DNA from: Hymenobacter sp. IS2118
GTDB lineage: Bacteria; Bacteroidota; Bacteroidia; Cytophagales; Hymenobacteraceae
Length of the DNA stretch: 64,000 nucleotides
Assembly: GCF_000715495.1 (NCBI RefSeq)
Contig: NZ_JNLX01000084.1
Location: 1-64,000 of the forward strand
Direction of reading: 5' to 3'
Below are positions 51,814 through 59,847 of the stretch, piece by piece. The translations under genes and the position numbers were made by a program. The notes under the pieces are model-generated. The model saw nothing but the letters and a program-made list of their open reading frames with translations, did not search any database and had not been told where the DNA came from. The first letter of the stretch is position 1; each line of letters begins with the position of its first letter.

Positions 51814-53847
51814 CTACAAGGCTGCCAGAGCTTCCGCCACGCTATAAACCGGCGCCAAGCAGGCCCGGTTCCGGCAAATGTGGATGGCCGTGCGCCCGGC
51901 GGTGCCGGACTTGAGGTGCCGGAGCAGGGGGAGGGCTGAACCTGTTTTGGTGCCCGCTATTACCGTATCAAACAAAAAATGCCGGCTTAGTTCCTGACGA
52001 AAAGCGCGGGCCTCCGGGCCCATGATGGCGATTTCGGCACCCGGCCGCAGCTGGGCTGCGTACAGTGCGGCCCAGTTGGTGAGGTGCTGCGGCTCTTTCA
52101 CCACCAGCTGGCGCACCTGGGCCAGCATGGCGGCAGCCAGGTCCGAGTAGCGGGCGTTTTCCAGGTGGCGGCCCAGGCGGTGCAGGTTGTGCGCCATCAC
52201 GGAGTTCGATGCGGGAATCACGTTGTCGAACAGCTCTTTTTTGCGGGCGATGAGCGGCTCGGCACGGCTGTCGGTGTAGAAAAACTGCGTTTCGGCAGAG
52301 TCGAAAAAGTTATTCAGCACGTACTCCGTCAGCGCTTCGGCTTCGCGCAGCCACGTTTCCACGAAGCTCACTTCGTAGAGGCTGATATAGGCCTGAATGA
52401 CCAAGGCGTAATCTTCCAGGAAGCCGTTGATGCTGGGGCGGCCGTTTTTGCAGGTCCGGAACAGGCAGGCGCCCTCCCGCAGGTTGGCCTCGATGAAGCG
52501 GGCGTTGTGCTCGGCCATTGCCAGGAATTCCGGCTCGGCGAAGGCCCGGTAAGCATCGGTGAGGCCCTGAAGCATGAGGGCGTTCCAGCCGGTCAGGATT
52601 TTGTCATCGAGGCCGGGGCGGACGCGGGTGGCGCGCACAGCCATAATTTTTTGCTTCCAACCCGCTACCAGTTCCGCCACCGCGCCGGACGTTAGCTGGT
52701 GGGAGGTGGCAAAGTCCTCTTTGGTTTGGCGGCGGTGCAGAATGTTGCGGCCGTGCTCCCAGTTGCCGGCCGCCGTGCAGTTGTAATAATCGGAGAAAAG
52801 CGGCTCCTCGTCTCCAATAATTCCGCGCAGCTCGTCCTTGGTAAAGACGTAGAACCGGCCCTCCTCGCCCTCACTGTCCGCATCGAGCGACGAATAAAAG
52901 CCGCCTTCGGCATTGGTCAGCTCCAGGCGAATGAATTCCACGGTATCGTACACAACGTCGCGAAACAGCTCGTTCTGCGTCGCCTGAAACGCCTCGCTGT
53001 AGAGGCTCAGCAGCTGGCCATTGTCGTACAGCATTTTTTCGAAGTGCGGCGCCAGCCACTCCGCATCCACCGAATAGCGGGCAAAGCCGCCGTGCGCTTG
53101 GTCGTAGATGCCGCCCCAGGCCATTTCGCGCAGCGTTAGCACTGTCTGGTCCAGCAGCACCTGGCTGCCGCTCACGACGTGCGCCCCCAGCAAAAAGCGC
53201 CAGATGCTGGGCATGGGAAACTTCGGTTCTCGGTTCATGCCGCCCCGCTCGCGGTCAAATTGCACTTCCAGGTTGTAGGTCAAAAGCTTGAATTCCTCAT
53301 CTGAAACCCCACCATCTGCCGGTTGCCCCTGATGCTTTTGCAGCTCGCTACCGCCGATGACTTCCATAAACCGCTCGGCCGATTGCTCTAACTCCGCCCG
53401 GTGTTCGCCGGCATAGGCTTCGCCGATGTTCTGGAGCAGCTTCACCCAGTTGCCCTGGGGGAAGTAGGTGCCGCCATAAAAGGGTTTGGCGGCCGACGTC
53501 AGGAATACGTTGAGGGGCCAGCCGCCCTGCAAGCCCATGGCGTGCAGCGCATCCATGTAAATCTGGTCCACGTCGGGCCGTTCTTCCCGGTCTACTTTGA
53601 TGCAAACGAAATTGGCGTTCATGACCGCCGCAACGGCTTCGTTTTCGAAGGATTCCCGTTCCATTACGTGGCACCAGTGGCAGGCCGCGTAACCGATGCT
53701 CACCAGAATAGGCTTTTGCTCCGCCTGCGCCCGGCCCAACGCCTCCGGACCCCACGGGTACCAGTCCACAGGATTATAGGCGTGCTGCTGCAAGTAAGGA
53801 CTGGTTTCCTGAGCAAGACGGTTAGGCAACTGCGAAGCGTGGTCCAT
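51814..53847 (-). CDS. thioredoxin-fold DUF255 protein (YyaL/SSP411 type)
   Basis: 677 residues. The start [20 protein letters not shown] and the CxxC centre [15 protein letters not shown] are diagnostic for the N-terminal thioredoxin-like domain, and the remainder is the alpha/alpha-toroid part with [20 protein letters not shown] and [20 protein letters not shown]. The family occurs in all domains of life and is related to human spermatogenesis-associated protein 20. Its reaction is not established. No signal peptide, so it should be cytoplasmic. Ten bases separate its stop codon from the start of the priA frame. Confidence 0.93.
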   Translation of the reverse strand: MDHASQLPNRLAQETSPYLQQHAYNPVDWYPWGPEALGRAQAEQKPILVSIGYAACHWCHVMERESFENEAVAAVMNANFVCIKVDREERPDVDQIYMDALHAMGLQGGWPLNVFLTSAAKPFYGGTYFPQGNWVKLLQNIGEAYAGEHRAELEQSAERFMEVIGGSELQKHQGQPADGGVSDEEFKLLTYNLEVQFDRERGGMNREPKFPMPSIWRFLLGAHVVSGSQVLLDQTVLTLREMAWGGIYDQAHGGFARYSVDAEWLAPHFEKMLYDNGQLLSLYSEAFQATQNELFRDVVYDTVEFIRLELTNAEGGFYSSLDADSEGEEGRFYVFTKDELRGIIGDEEPLFSDYYNCTAAGNWEHGRNILHRRQTKEDFATSHQLTSGAVAELVAGWKQKIMAVRATRVRPGLDDKILTGWNALMLQGLTDAYRAFAEPEFLAMAEHNARFIEANLREGACLFRTCKNGRPSINGFLEDYALVIQAYISLYEVSFVETWLREAEALTEYVLNNFFDSAETQFFYTDSRAEPLIARKKELFDNVIPASNSVMAHNLHRLGRHLENARYSDLAAAMLAQVRQLVVKEPQHLTNWAALYAAQLRPGAEIAIMGPEARAFRQELSRHFLFDTVIAGTKTGSALPLLRHLKSGTAGRTAIHICRNRACLAPVYSVAEALAAL

Positions 53848-53870
53848 GATAATAAGGAAGAGCTAAAACA

Positions 53871-53899
53871 CCAAACCCGGCCATTGTGGCCGGGTTTGG
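53871..53899 (-). terminator. terminator-like hairpin after the GSCFA gene
   Basis: CCAAACCCGGCC and complement around a 5-base loop. Downstream of the GSCFA gene on the minus strand. A short word repeat of the 13.9 kb type lies right beside it (about 53927-53955). Confidence 0.65.
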
Positions 53900-53985
53900 A
53901 AGTAAGTAGACATTTAAAAAAGCTAGTTGTCGGTTGCTCGTTATCAGTTGTCCGGTAGGAAAACATCAAAATCTGACCACTCAAA

Positions 53986-56580
53986 TCAAGCGGGTTTCGC
54001 CGGTTTGCGGGGAGCCTTAGGCTTCGCTGCTACTGGTTTCTCAGAAGCGACTGGTTTGGCTTTGGCGGCGGGTTTGGCTTTAGGCTTTGCCACGGGCTTG
54101 GCTTTGGCGGTGGGCTTGGCTTCAGGCTTTGCCGCTGGTGTGGCTTTAGGTTTAGCCACAGGCTTAGGCTTGGCGGCAGAAGCGGGTTTCTTTGCTGTCG
54201 GAGCCTTTTCTGGTGCTTTTACCTCGGCCACGGGAGGCGTCGGCTTAGCCTCTGGTACTGGAGTTGGCGCTACAGTTTTCTTAGTAGCCATCTTCTTGGG
54301 AGCGGGCACTTTTTCAGAAAGCGTGTTTTCCGCTGGCGCTACTTTTGTGGCAGGAGTACGTTTTGCGGGTGCTTTAACGGGCGCGTCCGGTTCTATCAGG
54401 GATGCCGAAGAGCCCGTCATGCGGCCCGCCGCCACCTGCGTGCGGAGCTGGAGCGCATCGGCCACCGGAATAACGGGCGTATCGACGGCTGGCTTTTCAG
54501 CTCTGGCTCCGCTCACTGCCCGCTTTGCCCGATTGGAGCGCCGCGCCGGAGCGGCTGCCGGCGCCTCGGCCGAAACCGCAGTCTCGGCCGGAGCAGCGGC
54601 TGCTTCAGTTGCGGCAGGCTGATTTCCACGCTGATTGCGGTTTCGGGCTGGCGCATCTGTTGCTTCTACAGCACCGGAAAGGTCTTCCGCATTGCCATTC
54701 GTCGCGGGCGAGGTTTCGATAACGGGGCGCGGAGCCTCGGTGCCGGTTGCTGCGCCGTCGCCGGCTGGCCCGCTGCCTTTTCTGCCGCGGTTGCGGTTGT
54801 TACGAGACTTTTGAGGAGCGGCGGCTGGTGCGTCCAACGCCGTTGCCGGAGCCTCAGCCTGCGGTTCATTCGCTGCCGAAACCGCTGCTACGTCCTCAGC
54901 CGATATAGCCGAATCTGGAGCTGCGGTAGAACCGGCCGCAAACAACTCCTTCCGCTGCACGCGCCCAGTCTCATTGCGGCGCCCGCCTCTTTGCACCGGC
55001 GCCGGGTTGGTGCCCGGAGTCTGATGGTCTTCCGATTGGTCGCTGGCAGTGGTGCCAAGGTCGTCCGCATTCGCTTCCTGCAAGCCAGTGCCAGATTCGT
55101 CTTCCGGCATGGTCTCGCCAGCGGCTAAGCGTAGTGCGTTTTTGCGGGCGGTTCTTTTGGCGCCGCCCCGCGAGCGGCGCTTCTTCTTTTTCGCGGTTTC
55201 ATCCGTTCCCGCTTCGTTGTTCGCGGCTTGCTCCAGGCTTTCTTCGGCCTGGCTCAGCTCAGATGGCACAAACACGACCGGCAAATCAGTAGCAGTGGTT
55301 TCCGACTGGTCCTGAACCAGAGAAGCAGCCACTTGAAACTGCTCGTTTTCGGAAGGCGTCTGCGGTTGGCCTTTGCCTCGGCCATCGCGGCGGCCACGTT
55401 CGGGCCGGGCCGGCCGCGCCGCGCGTTGCGCCCGGAATTCTTCCGGCGACAAGCGTGGCGGCCGCCCTTCAACAAGCGCCGCCGGGGGCATAAGCGGAGC
55501 CGTGGCAACATCGGTGCGGGCAGGCCCGGCATCCTCGCCGATGTCAACCCGCTCTTCATCGTCCTCCAGAACAACGACGGGTTCCGGCTGCTTCGGTACC
55601 GGCAAAGCCATTATTCTGGCACGTACATCGTTCAGCTCGGTGGTTACCTCCACTCTGCGCAGGCTCAGCTGCTCCAGCTTTTCCATGGTGTTCACCAGGA
55701 ACTGCCTGTGCTCGGGGGCCCCTTCGTGCAACGGGCGGTGGCCCAGCGACTGCCGAACGGCCGCCCATTCCTTCCGGAACCGACCAAAATCGGCATCGAA
55801 ATACGTTCGGGCAAACTTATCCCAAACGTATTCCTCCGCTACTTCCGACGGATGCAGCATGTCGGAAGCGTAAAAGCGGTAGTCGCGCAAATCATCCACC
55901 AGCAGCTCGTAGGCCGGGAAATAGGCCACGCCCGGCAGCAAGTCACTCACAATATGAGTCGCTAATCGCAGCACCGATTTGCTGACCGAGTTCAGCGGCA
56001 AGGTGTCTTTCAGGTGCCGTACCGGGCTCACCGTCACCACAAATCGCAGATTGGGGTTGATGCGCCGTAGGTATGCGTGCGTTTCGGCCAGGGCATTGAT
56101 GACTTCGTCCGGCGTCAACAGCTCCTTCACAAAAAGGTCGGCGGGCTGCTTGTGGCAGTTGTTCACCAGCTCGCCGGTTTCGCGCAGGCGGTAGGTCCAG
56201 GCGGTGCCCAGCGTCAGCAATACCACGTCGGCTTGCCGCAGAAAATCGCCGGTGCGCCGCACCAACTCCTGAATGTGCAGGAGCAAGTCCACCGGCGAAT
56301 CGGCCCCGATGCTGCCGTGCAGGTCGTAGCTCTGCCAGCGCCCGCGGGCATACACCAGGTGCTGCTGCCAGTCTACGTCTTCGCCGGCCGCCGCCCGCAG
56401 CAACCGCGCCAGCGCCAAGGGCTGAAACACGGTGCCAAAGGGGTTTACCAACGTTTTGACCTTGTTGGCCGCGAGCCGCGCACCGATGCTATCGGCGAAG
56501 CAGGAGCCCACGGTAAGCACCTGCGCGGTGCGTGCTAGCTGGTCAGTAGCCGGGGCAATTGGTATTTCAGTTCTAAACAT
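53986..56580 (-). CDS. GSCFA-domain protein with long basic disordered tail
   Basis: 864 residues from MFRTEIPIAPATDQL. Residues about 1-320 are a GSCFA domain, an SGNH-like fold named after TVGSCFADSIG; VNPFGTVFQPLAL, LTLGTAWTYR, FVVTVSPVRHLKDTL and SDMLHPSEVAEEYVW are its blocks. Stand-alone members have roughly this length. The remaining 540 residues are low complexity: Glu/Arg/Gly-rich at first (RPERGRRDGRGKGQPQ), Ala/Pro-rich, and finally Lys/Ala/Pro repeats such as KPKATPAAKPEAKPTAKAKP, like histone H1 tails. No signal peptide. The tail could bind nucleic acid or acidic polymer. Confidence 0.8.
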   Translation of the reverse strand: MFRTEIPIAPATDQLARTAQVLTVGSCFADSIGARLAANKVKTLVNPFGTVFQPLALARLLRAAAGEDVDWQQHLVYARGRWQSYDLHGSIGADSPVDLLLHIQELVRRTGDFLRQADVVLLTLGTAWTYRLRETGELVNNCHKQPADLFVKELLTPDEVINALAETHAYLRRINPNLRFVVTVSPVRHLKDTLPLNSVSKSVLRLATHIVSDLLPGVAYFPAYELLVDDLRDYRFYASDMLHPSEVAEEYVWDKFARTYFDADFGRFRKEWAAVRQSLGHRPLHEGAPEHRQFLVNTMEKLEQLSLRRVEVTTELNDVRARIMALPVPKQPEPVVVLEDDEERVDIGEDAGPARTDVATAPLMPPAALVEGRPPRLSPEEFRAQRAARPARPERGRRDGRGKGQPQTPSENEQFQVAASLVQDQSETTATDLPVVFVPSELSQAEESLEQAANNEAGTDETAKKKKRRSRGGAKRTARKNALRLAAGETMPEDESGTGLQEANADDLGTTASDQSEDHQTPGTNPAPVQRGGRRNETGRVQRKELFAAGSTAAPDSAISAEDVAAVSAANEPQAEAPATALDAPAAAPQKSRNNRNRGRKGSGPAGDGAATGTEAPRPVIETSPATNGNAEDLSGAVEATDAPARNRNQRGNQPAATEAAAAPAETAVSAEAPAAAPARRSNRAKRAVSGARAEKPAVDTPVIPVADALQLRTQVAAGRMTGSSASLIEPDAPVKAPAKRTPATKVAPAENTLSEKVPAPKKMATKKTVAPTPVPEAKPTPPVAEVKAPEKAPTAKKPASAAKPKPVAKPKATPAAKPEAKPTAKAKPVAKPKAKPAAKAKPVASEKPVAAKPKAPRKPAKPA

Positions 56581-56626
56581 CGAAGCAAAAATAGCCCTTA
56601 ACCTGTAGTTTAGGCCGAGGGGTAAT

Positions 56627-56658
56627 AAAAAAGCCCTGCCAGAAGGCAAGGCTTTTTT
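56627..56658 (-). terminator. terminator of the rpsF-rpsR-rplI operon
   Basis: AAAAAAGCC and GGCTTTTTT form the outer stem, with TGCC/GGCA inside. It lies 20 bases after the rplI stop on the minus strand and before the GSCFA gene start. Confidence 0.85.
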
Positions 56659-56678
56659 ACTTAATTATTGAGTACTAA

Positions 56679-57122
56679 CTACTCAGCTACAACGCGGAAG
56701 TTAACCGTGTGTTTAACTTCCTTGTGCAGGTTGGCCGTTGCGGTGAAGTCGCCGGCAGCCGCTGGCTCCTGGTCGAACGACAAACGCTTGCGGTCCACAT
56801 CCACACCTTTTGCTTTCAGCGCTTCGGCCAATTGCAGGGTGGTTACGCGGCCGAAGATTTTGCCGCTTTCGCCGATTTTGGCGGGAATTTCCAGGAATGC
56901 AGCACCAATCTGGTCGGCAATGGCCTGGGCATCGCCCTTGATTTTGTCGGCTTTGTGAGCCGCCTGGCGCACGTTCTCCGCCGTGATTTTTTTATTGGTC
57001 TTGTCGGCCAGCATGGCCAAACCCTGCGGCAACAAGAAGTTGCGACCGTAGCCCGATTTCACGGTCACGATGTCGTTCTTGTAGCCGAGGCCCTTAACGT
57101 CGTCTTTGAGGATAATTTCCAT
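56679..57122 (-). CDS. rplI: 50S ribosomal protein L9
   Basis: 147 residues, the standard length. MEIILKDDVKGLGYKNDIVTV and the KSGYGRNFLLPQGLAMLADK block are the N-terminal rRNA-binding domain signature, followed by the long connecting helix and the C-terminal domain (KIFGRVTTLQLAEALKAKG). L9 binds 23S rRNA at the base of the L1 stalk. It is the third gene of the operon. Confidence 0.97.
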   Translation of the reverse strand: MEIILKDDVKGLGYKNDIVTVKSGYGRNFLLPQGLAMLADKTNKKITAENVRQAAHKADKIKGDAQAIADQIGAAFLEIPAKIGESGKIFGRVTTLQLAEALKAKGVDVDRKRLSFDQEPAAAGDFTATANLHKEVKHTVNFRVVAE

Positions 57123-57147
57123 GTCTTGTTCAGAATGATGAGTTCTG

Positions 57148-57215
57148 AATTATGAGTTATGAGCTAAGAATTGCCCAGAGAGCAACCCAAAACTCAAAAC
57201 TTATAACTCATAATT
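57148..57215. repeat. inverted AT-rich word repeat between rpsR and rplI
   Basis: AATTATGAGTTATGAG (57148-57163) pairs at 15 of 16 positions with 57200-57215, which ends at the rpsR stop codon. The words ATTATGAG and TTATGAG are repeated. An mRNA hairpin here could separate rpsR from rplI translation or protect a processed end. Confidence 0.6.
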
Positions 57216-57490
57216 TATTTCAAAGCGTCGGCTACGTAAGGCATCAGAGCCAAGTGGCGGGCCTTTGCGATGGCCTGCGTCACTTTGCGCTGAAACTTCA
57301 GGCTGGTGCCGGTGAGACGCCGGGGCAGCACGCGGCCCTGCTCGTTCACGAACTTCAGCAGGAAGTTCGGGTCTTTGTAGTCCACGTACTTAATGCCGTT
57401 TTTCTTGAAGCGGCAGTATTTCTTGCGGGTGTCCTGCGGCTTGTTCATAGCCGACCGGTCGTTGTTCCGGTTGTATGCGGGAGTTGCCAT
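57215..57490 (-). CDS. rpsR: 30S ribosomal protein S18
   Basis: 91 residues. [20 protein letters not shown] and [20 protein letters not shown] followed by [14 protein letters not shown] are the complete S18 signature. It forms a heterodimer with S6 on the platform of the 30S subunit, and the two genes are adjacent, as is general in bacteria. Twelve bases separate it from rpsF. Confidence 0.97.
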   Translation of the reverse strand: MATPAYNRNNDRSAMNKPQDTRKKYCRFKKNGIKYVDYKDPNFLLKFVNEQGRVLPRRLTGTSLKFQRKVTQAIAKARHLALMPYVADALK

Positions 57491-57502
57491 GTTACTACTG
57501 GG

Positions 57503-57880
57503 TTATTGGGCTACGCTTTCGGTTTCCTTCGCAGCCTTTTGCAGGTTCATCTCGCCGTTGCGGCGACGGTTGTTATAGTCCACGGCGTGCTTATCGAGCA
57601 CGGTGGTCAAAAACCGGATGATGCGCTCGTCGCGGCGGAAAGCCAGCTCAAGCACGTCAACAATGTTACCTTGTCCAGTGTACGACAGGCAGTAGTAGTA
57701 GCCTGTGTTCTTCTTCTGAATCGGGTAAGCCAGCTTACGCAGGCCCCAGGCTTCAGTGGACAAAATGGCGGCGCTATTTTCCTTAAGCACCTGGGTGAAC
57801 TTCTCGACCGTCTCTTGCACCTGGCTCTCGTTCAACACGGGAGTTACGATGAAGACCGTCTCGTAATTTCTTACTTCCAT
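57503..57880 (-). CDS. rpsF: 30S ribosomal protein S6
   Basis: 125 residues from MEVRNYETVFIVTPVLNESQ. The strand-helix pattern and blocks AWGLRKLAYPIQKKNTGYYY and LAFRRDERIIRFLTTVLDKH are typical of S6. The frame runs 33 codons further upstream, but that part is unconserved and would overlap the promoter. First gene of the rpsF-rpsR-rplI operon. Confidence 0.97.
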   Translation of the reverse strand: MEVRNYETVFIVTPVLNESQVQETVEKFTQVLKENSAAILSTEAWGLRKLAYPIQKKNTGYYYCLSYTGQGNIVDVLELAFRRDERIIRFLTTVLDKHAVDYNNRRRNGEMNLQKAAKETESVAQ

Positions 57881-57925
57881 TACGACGGGGTGAAAATTTG
57901 GGGGTGAAAAAAATTGATTGGGGCG

Positions 57926-57957
57926 CAAAGGTACTGACTTTCCGCTAGATTGCCAAA
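57926..57957 (-). promoter_or_regulatory. promoter of the rpsF operon
   Basis: Minus-strand TTTG (57954-57957), 20 bases, TACCTTTG (57926-57933): an exact match to the Bacteroidota consensus. Transcription should start near 57919. Confidence 0.8.
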
Positions 57958-58342
57958 GGCAGCATATCCTTCCTTTCAATAGCGGGCCCGTTACCCCATG
58001 TAAGCCGGAGCGCTACAGCTGAGGCCTAAAGCAGCGATGAAGCCAACAGTTGGATAGGGCAGGGCCGAACTTACTAACATGAAGCTCATGGCACGGACCG
58101 ATATGAACAAAGTAGCAATAAGCACGCGCCATACTTTTTTTGTAGAATAATCAACAAAACACCCCGAATTAGGGTTGTCGTTCAGGGATTTATCCGCTGC
58201 GCGTTGCTCGGTTTATTCGGAATATGGGAGTTGCGGAATGTAGTCTGGCTGCCAGGGCAGTAATAACCGGCACGCAGGGTGGGAGAGGACTCAAACCCTT
58301 CGGGAAAGCCCGGTAAGATTGCCCAGAAATTACCTTTCACTT

Positions 58343-58373
58343 TTTGCCGCCTACGATTCCTGACCTACATTTG
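58343..58373 (+). promoter_or_regulatory. promoter of the act operon
   Basis: TTTG (58343-58346), 19 bases, TACATTTG (58366-58373): an exact match to the Bacteroidota consensus. The start near 58380 leaves a leader of about 40 bases before actA. Confidence 0.8.
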
Positions 58374-58418
58374 TGGCCTTGAAATGCCCTAGCGTTTCGT
58401 TTTACCGTCTATTTTCTT

Positions 58419-59765
58419 ATGAATAGCATTCGACTTCGTACGTTACCTCAACTGTTGCTGGCACTGTTCCTTACGTTTGCCGGCACCCAACACGCTGCCG
58501 CTCAACAAGCCGGTGCTGGCGATGTAAACAAAACGGGCGTAGTTCCCGGCGCTACCGACGGTGCTACGGCCGCCATAGCCGTTGACCCGGCAGCGGCCGG
58601 GGGCGGGGGCGGCGATGCCGCGGCCATCGCTGCAGGTGATGCGCTTTTCAAAAATAATTGTGCCCAGTGCCACGCCGTCAACGAAGTAGTAGTTGGCCCT
58701 GCCTTGTCTGGTATTACCAAGCGGCGCACCATTTCCTGGTTGATTCCGTGGATTAAGAACTCGAGCAAAGTAGTAGCCAGCGGCGATGAATACGCGGTGG
58801 CCATCTACAACAAGTACAATAAGCAGCAGATGCCCTCTTTTGCCCTTTCGGATAAAGAGGTTACTTCAATTCTGGCCTGGGTAACCTCGCAGGAAGGTGC
58901 TGCTCCCACAGCGGGCGGCGTAACCGCTGGCAACGCGGCAGCAACTGATGGCACAGCCGCCGATGCTGGTGCCGAAGCTGGCGCCGGTAAGTACGTTGAC
59001 ATTCTGCTGATTGTCCTCGTAGTGGTTCTGATTGTGCTGGTTGTAACGCTCGTTATCATCGGTAACCTGATGAAAGATGTGCTGCGGGGCCGCAAAGACC
59101 TTGATGGCCGGGACGTTGAAATCCTGGAGCAGCGCTTCGACTGGAGCAAAATGTACCGTTCGCCCATGCTGCGCGGAATTGTAGGGGCAGTATTCGGCAT
59201 CGTGCTGGTGTATGCCGGGGTGCAAAGCGTGATGGCGGTGGGCTTGTCCCAGGGTTATCAGCCTACCCAGCCCATCGCCTTCTCGCACAAATTGCACGCT
59301 GGCGAACACCAGATTAACTGCGCCTACTGCCACACGTCGGTTTACAAGAGCAAGTCGGCCAACATTCCTTCGGCCAACATCTGTATGAACTGCCACTCGC
59401 AGATTAAAACGGAGTCGCCGGAAATCAAGAAGATTTACCGTGCCATCGAGCGCAAGCAGCCCATTCAGTGGGTGCGCGTGCACAACTTGCCAGACCTGGC
59501 TTACTTCAACCACTCGCAGCACACGCAAGTAGCGGGCCTGCAGTGCCAGACCTGTCACGGTCCCATTCAGAACATGGAGGTTGTGTACCAGTACTCGGCT
59601 CTCACCATGGGCTGGTGCATCAATTGCCACCGCGAGATGCCGGTGAACGCCAAAGACAACGCATATTACGACAACCTCGTGAAGCTGCACGACACCAAAA
59701 ATGCTGGTGCTCCCTTCACCGTGTCGTCGAACGGCGGCACCGAGTGCTCGAAGTGCCACTACTAA
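58419..59765 (+). CDS. actA: alternative complex III subunit A, multihaem cytochrome c
   Basis: 448 residues with a signal peptide (LLLALFLTFAGTQHAAA). Six CXXCH motifs are present: CAQCH at 81-85 in an N-terminal monohaem cytochrome c domain, then CAYCH, CMNCH, CQTCH, CINCH and CSKCH in the C-terminal half, which form the pentahaem domain known for ActA. Two membrane segments lie between (DILLIVLVVVLIVLVVTLVI and GIVGAVFGIVLVYAGV). The complex oxidises quinol and passes electrons to a cytochrome or oxidase. actB and actC follow on the same strand. Confidence 0.93.
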   Translation: MNSIRLRTLPQLLLALFLTFAGTQHAAAQQAGAGDVNKTGVVPGATDGATAAIAVDPAAAGGGGGDAAAIAAGDALFKNNCAQCHAVNEVVVGPALSGITKRRTISWLIPWIKNSSKVVASGDEYAVAIYNKYNKQQMPSFALSDKEVTSILAWVTSQEGAAPTAGGVTAGNAAATDGTAADAGAEAGAGKYVDILLIVLVVVLIVLVVTLVIIGNLMKDVLRGRKDLDGRDVEILEQRFDWSKMYRSPMLRGIVGAVFGIVLVYAGVQSVMAVGLSQGYQPTQPIAFSHKLHAGEHQINCAYCHTSVYKSKSANIPSANICMNCHSQIKTESPEIKKIYRAIERKQPIQWVRVHNLPDLAYFNHSQHTQVAGLQCQTCHGPIQNMEVVYQYSALTMGWCINCHREMPVNAKDNAYYDNLVKLHDTKNAGAPFTVSSNGGTECSKCHY

Positions 59766-59780
59766 TATTTTGATTCTTAT

Positions 59781-59818
59781 GCAGTCAGAATGACAACGAT
59801 TTGTTGCCGACTGACTGC
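59781..59818. repeat. word-repeat hairpin between actA and actB
   Basis: GCAGTCAG (59781-59788) and CTGACTGC (59811-59818) are exact complements. ACTGACT words go on to 59837. It resembles the other spacer repeats of this window. Confidence 0.5.
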
Positions 59819-59847
59819 CCAATACTGACTACTGATTACCCTCCCAA

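Larger units (their letters stand above)
57881..58418. other. 538-base divergent spacer between rpsF and actA
   Basis: Holds the rpsF promoter at the left end and the actA promoter at the right end. The central stretch, about 57960-58335, shows no supported gene, tRNA or repeat. The rpsF leader of about 40 bases is too short for the S6:S18-binding leader known in other bacteria. Confidence 0.55.

Noticed and set aside
58266-58335. Possible tRNA-like sequence (GGACTCAAACCC) upstream of actA
   Set aside because: No acceptor stem, D arm or anticodon arm can be drawn around it.
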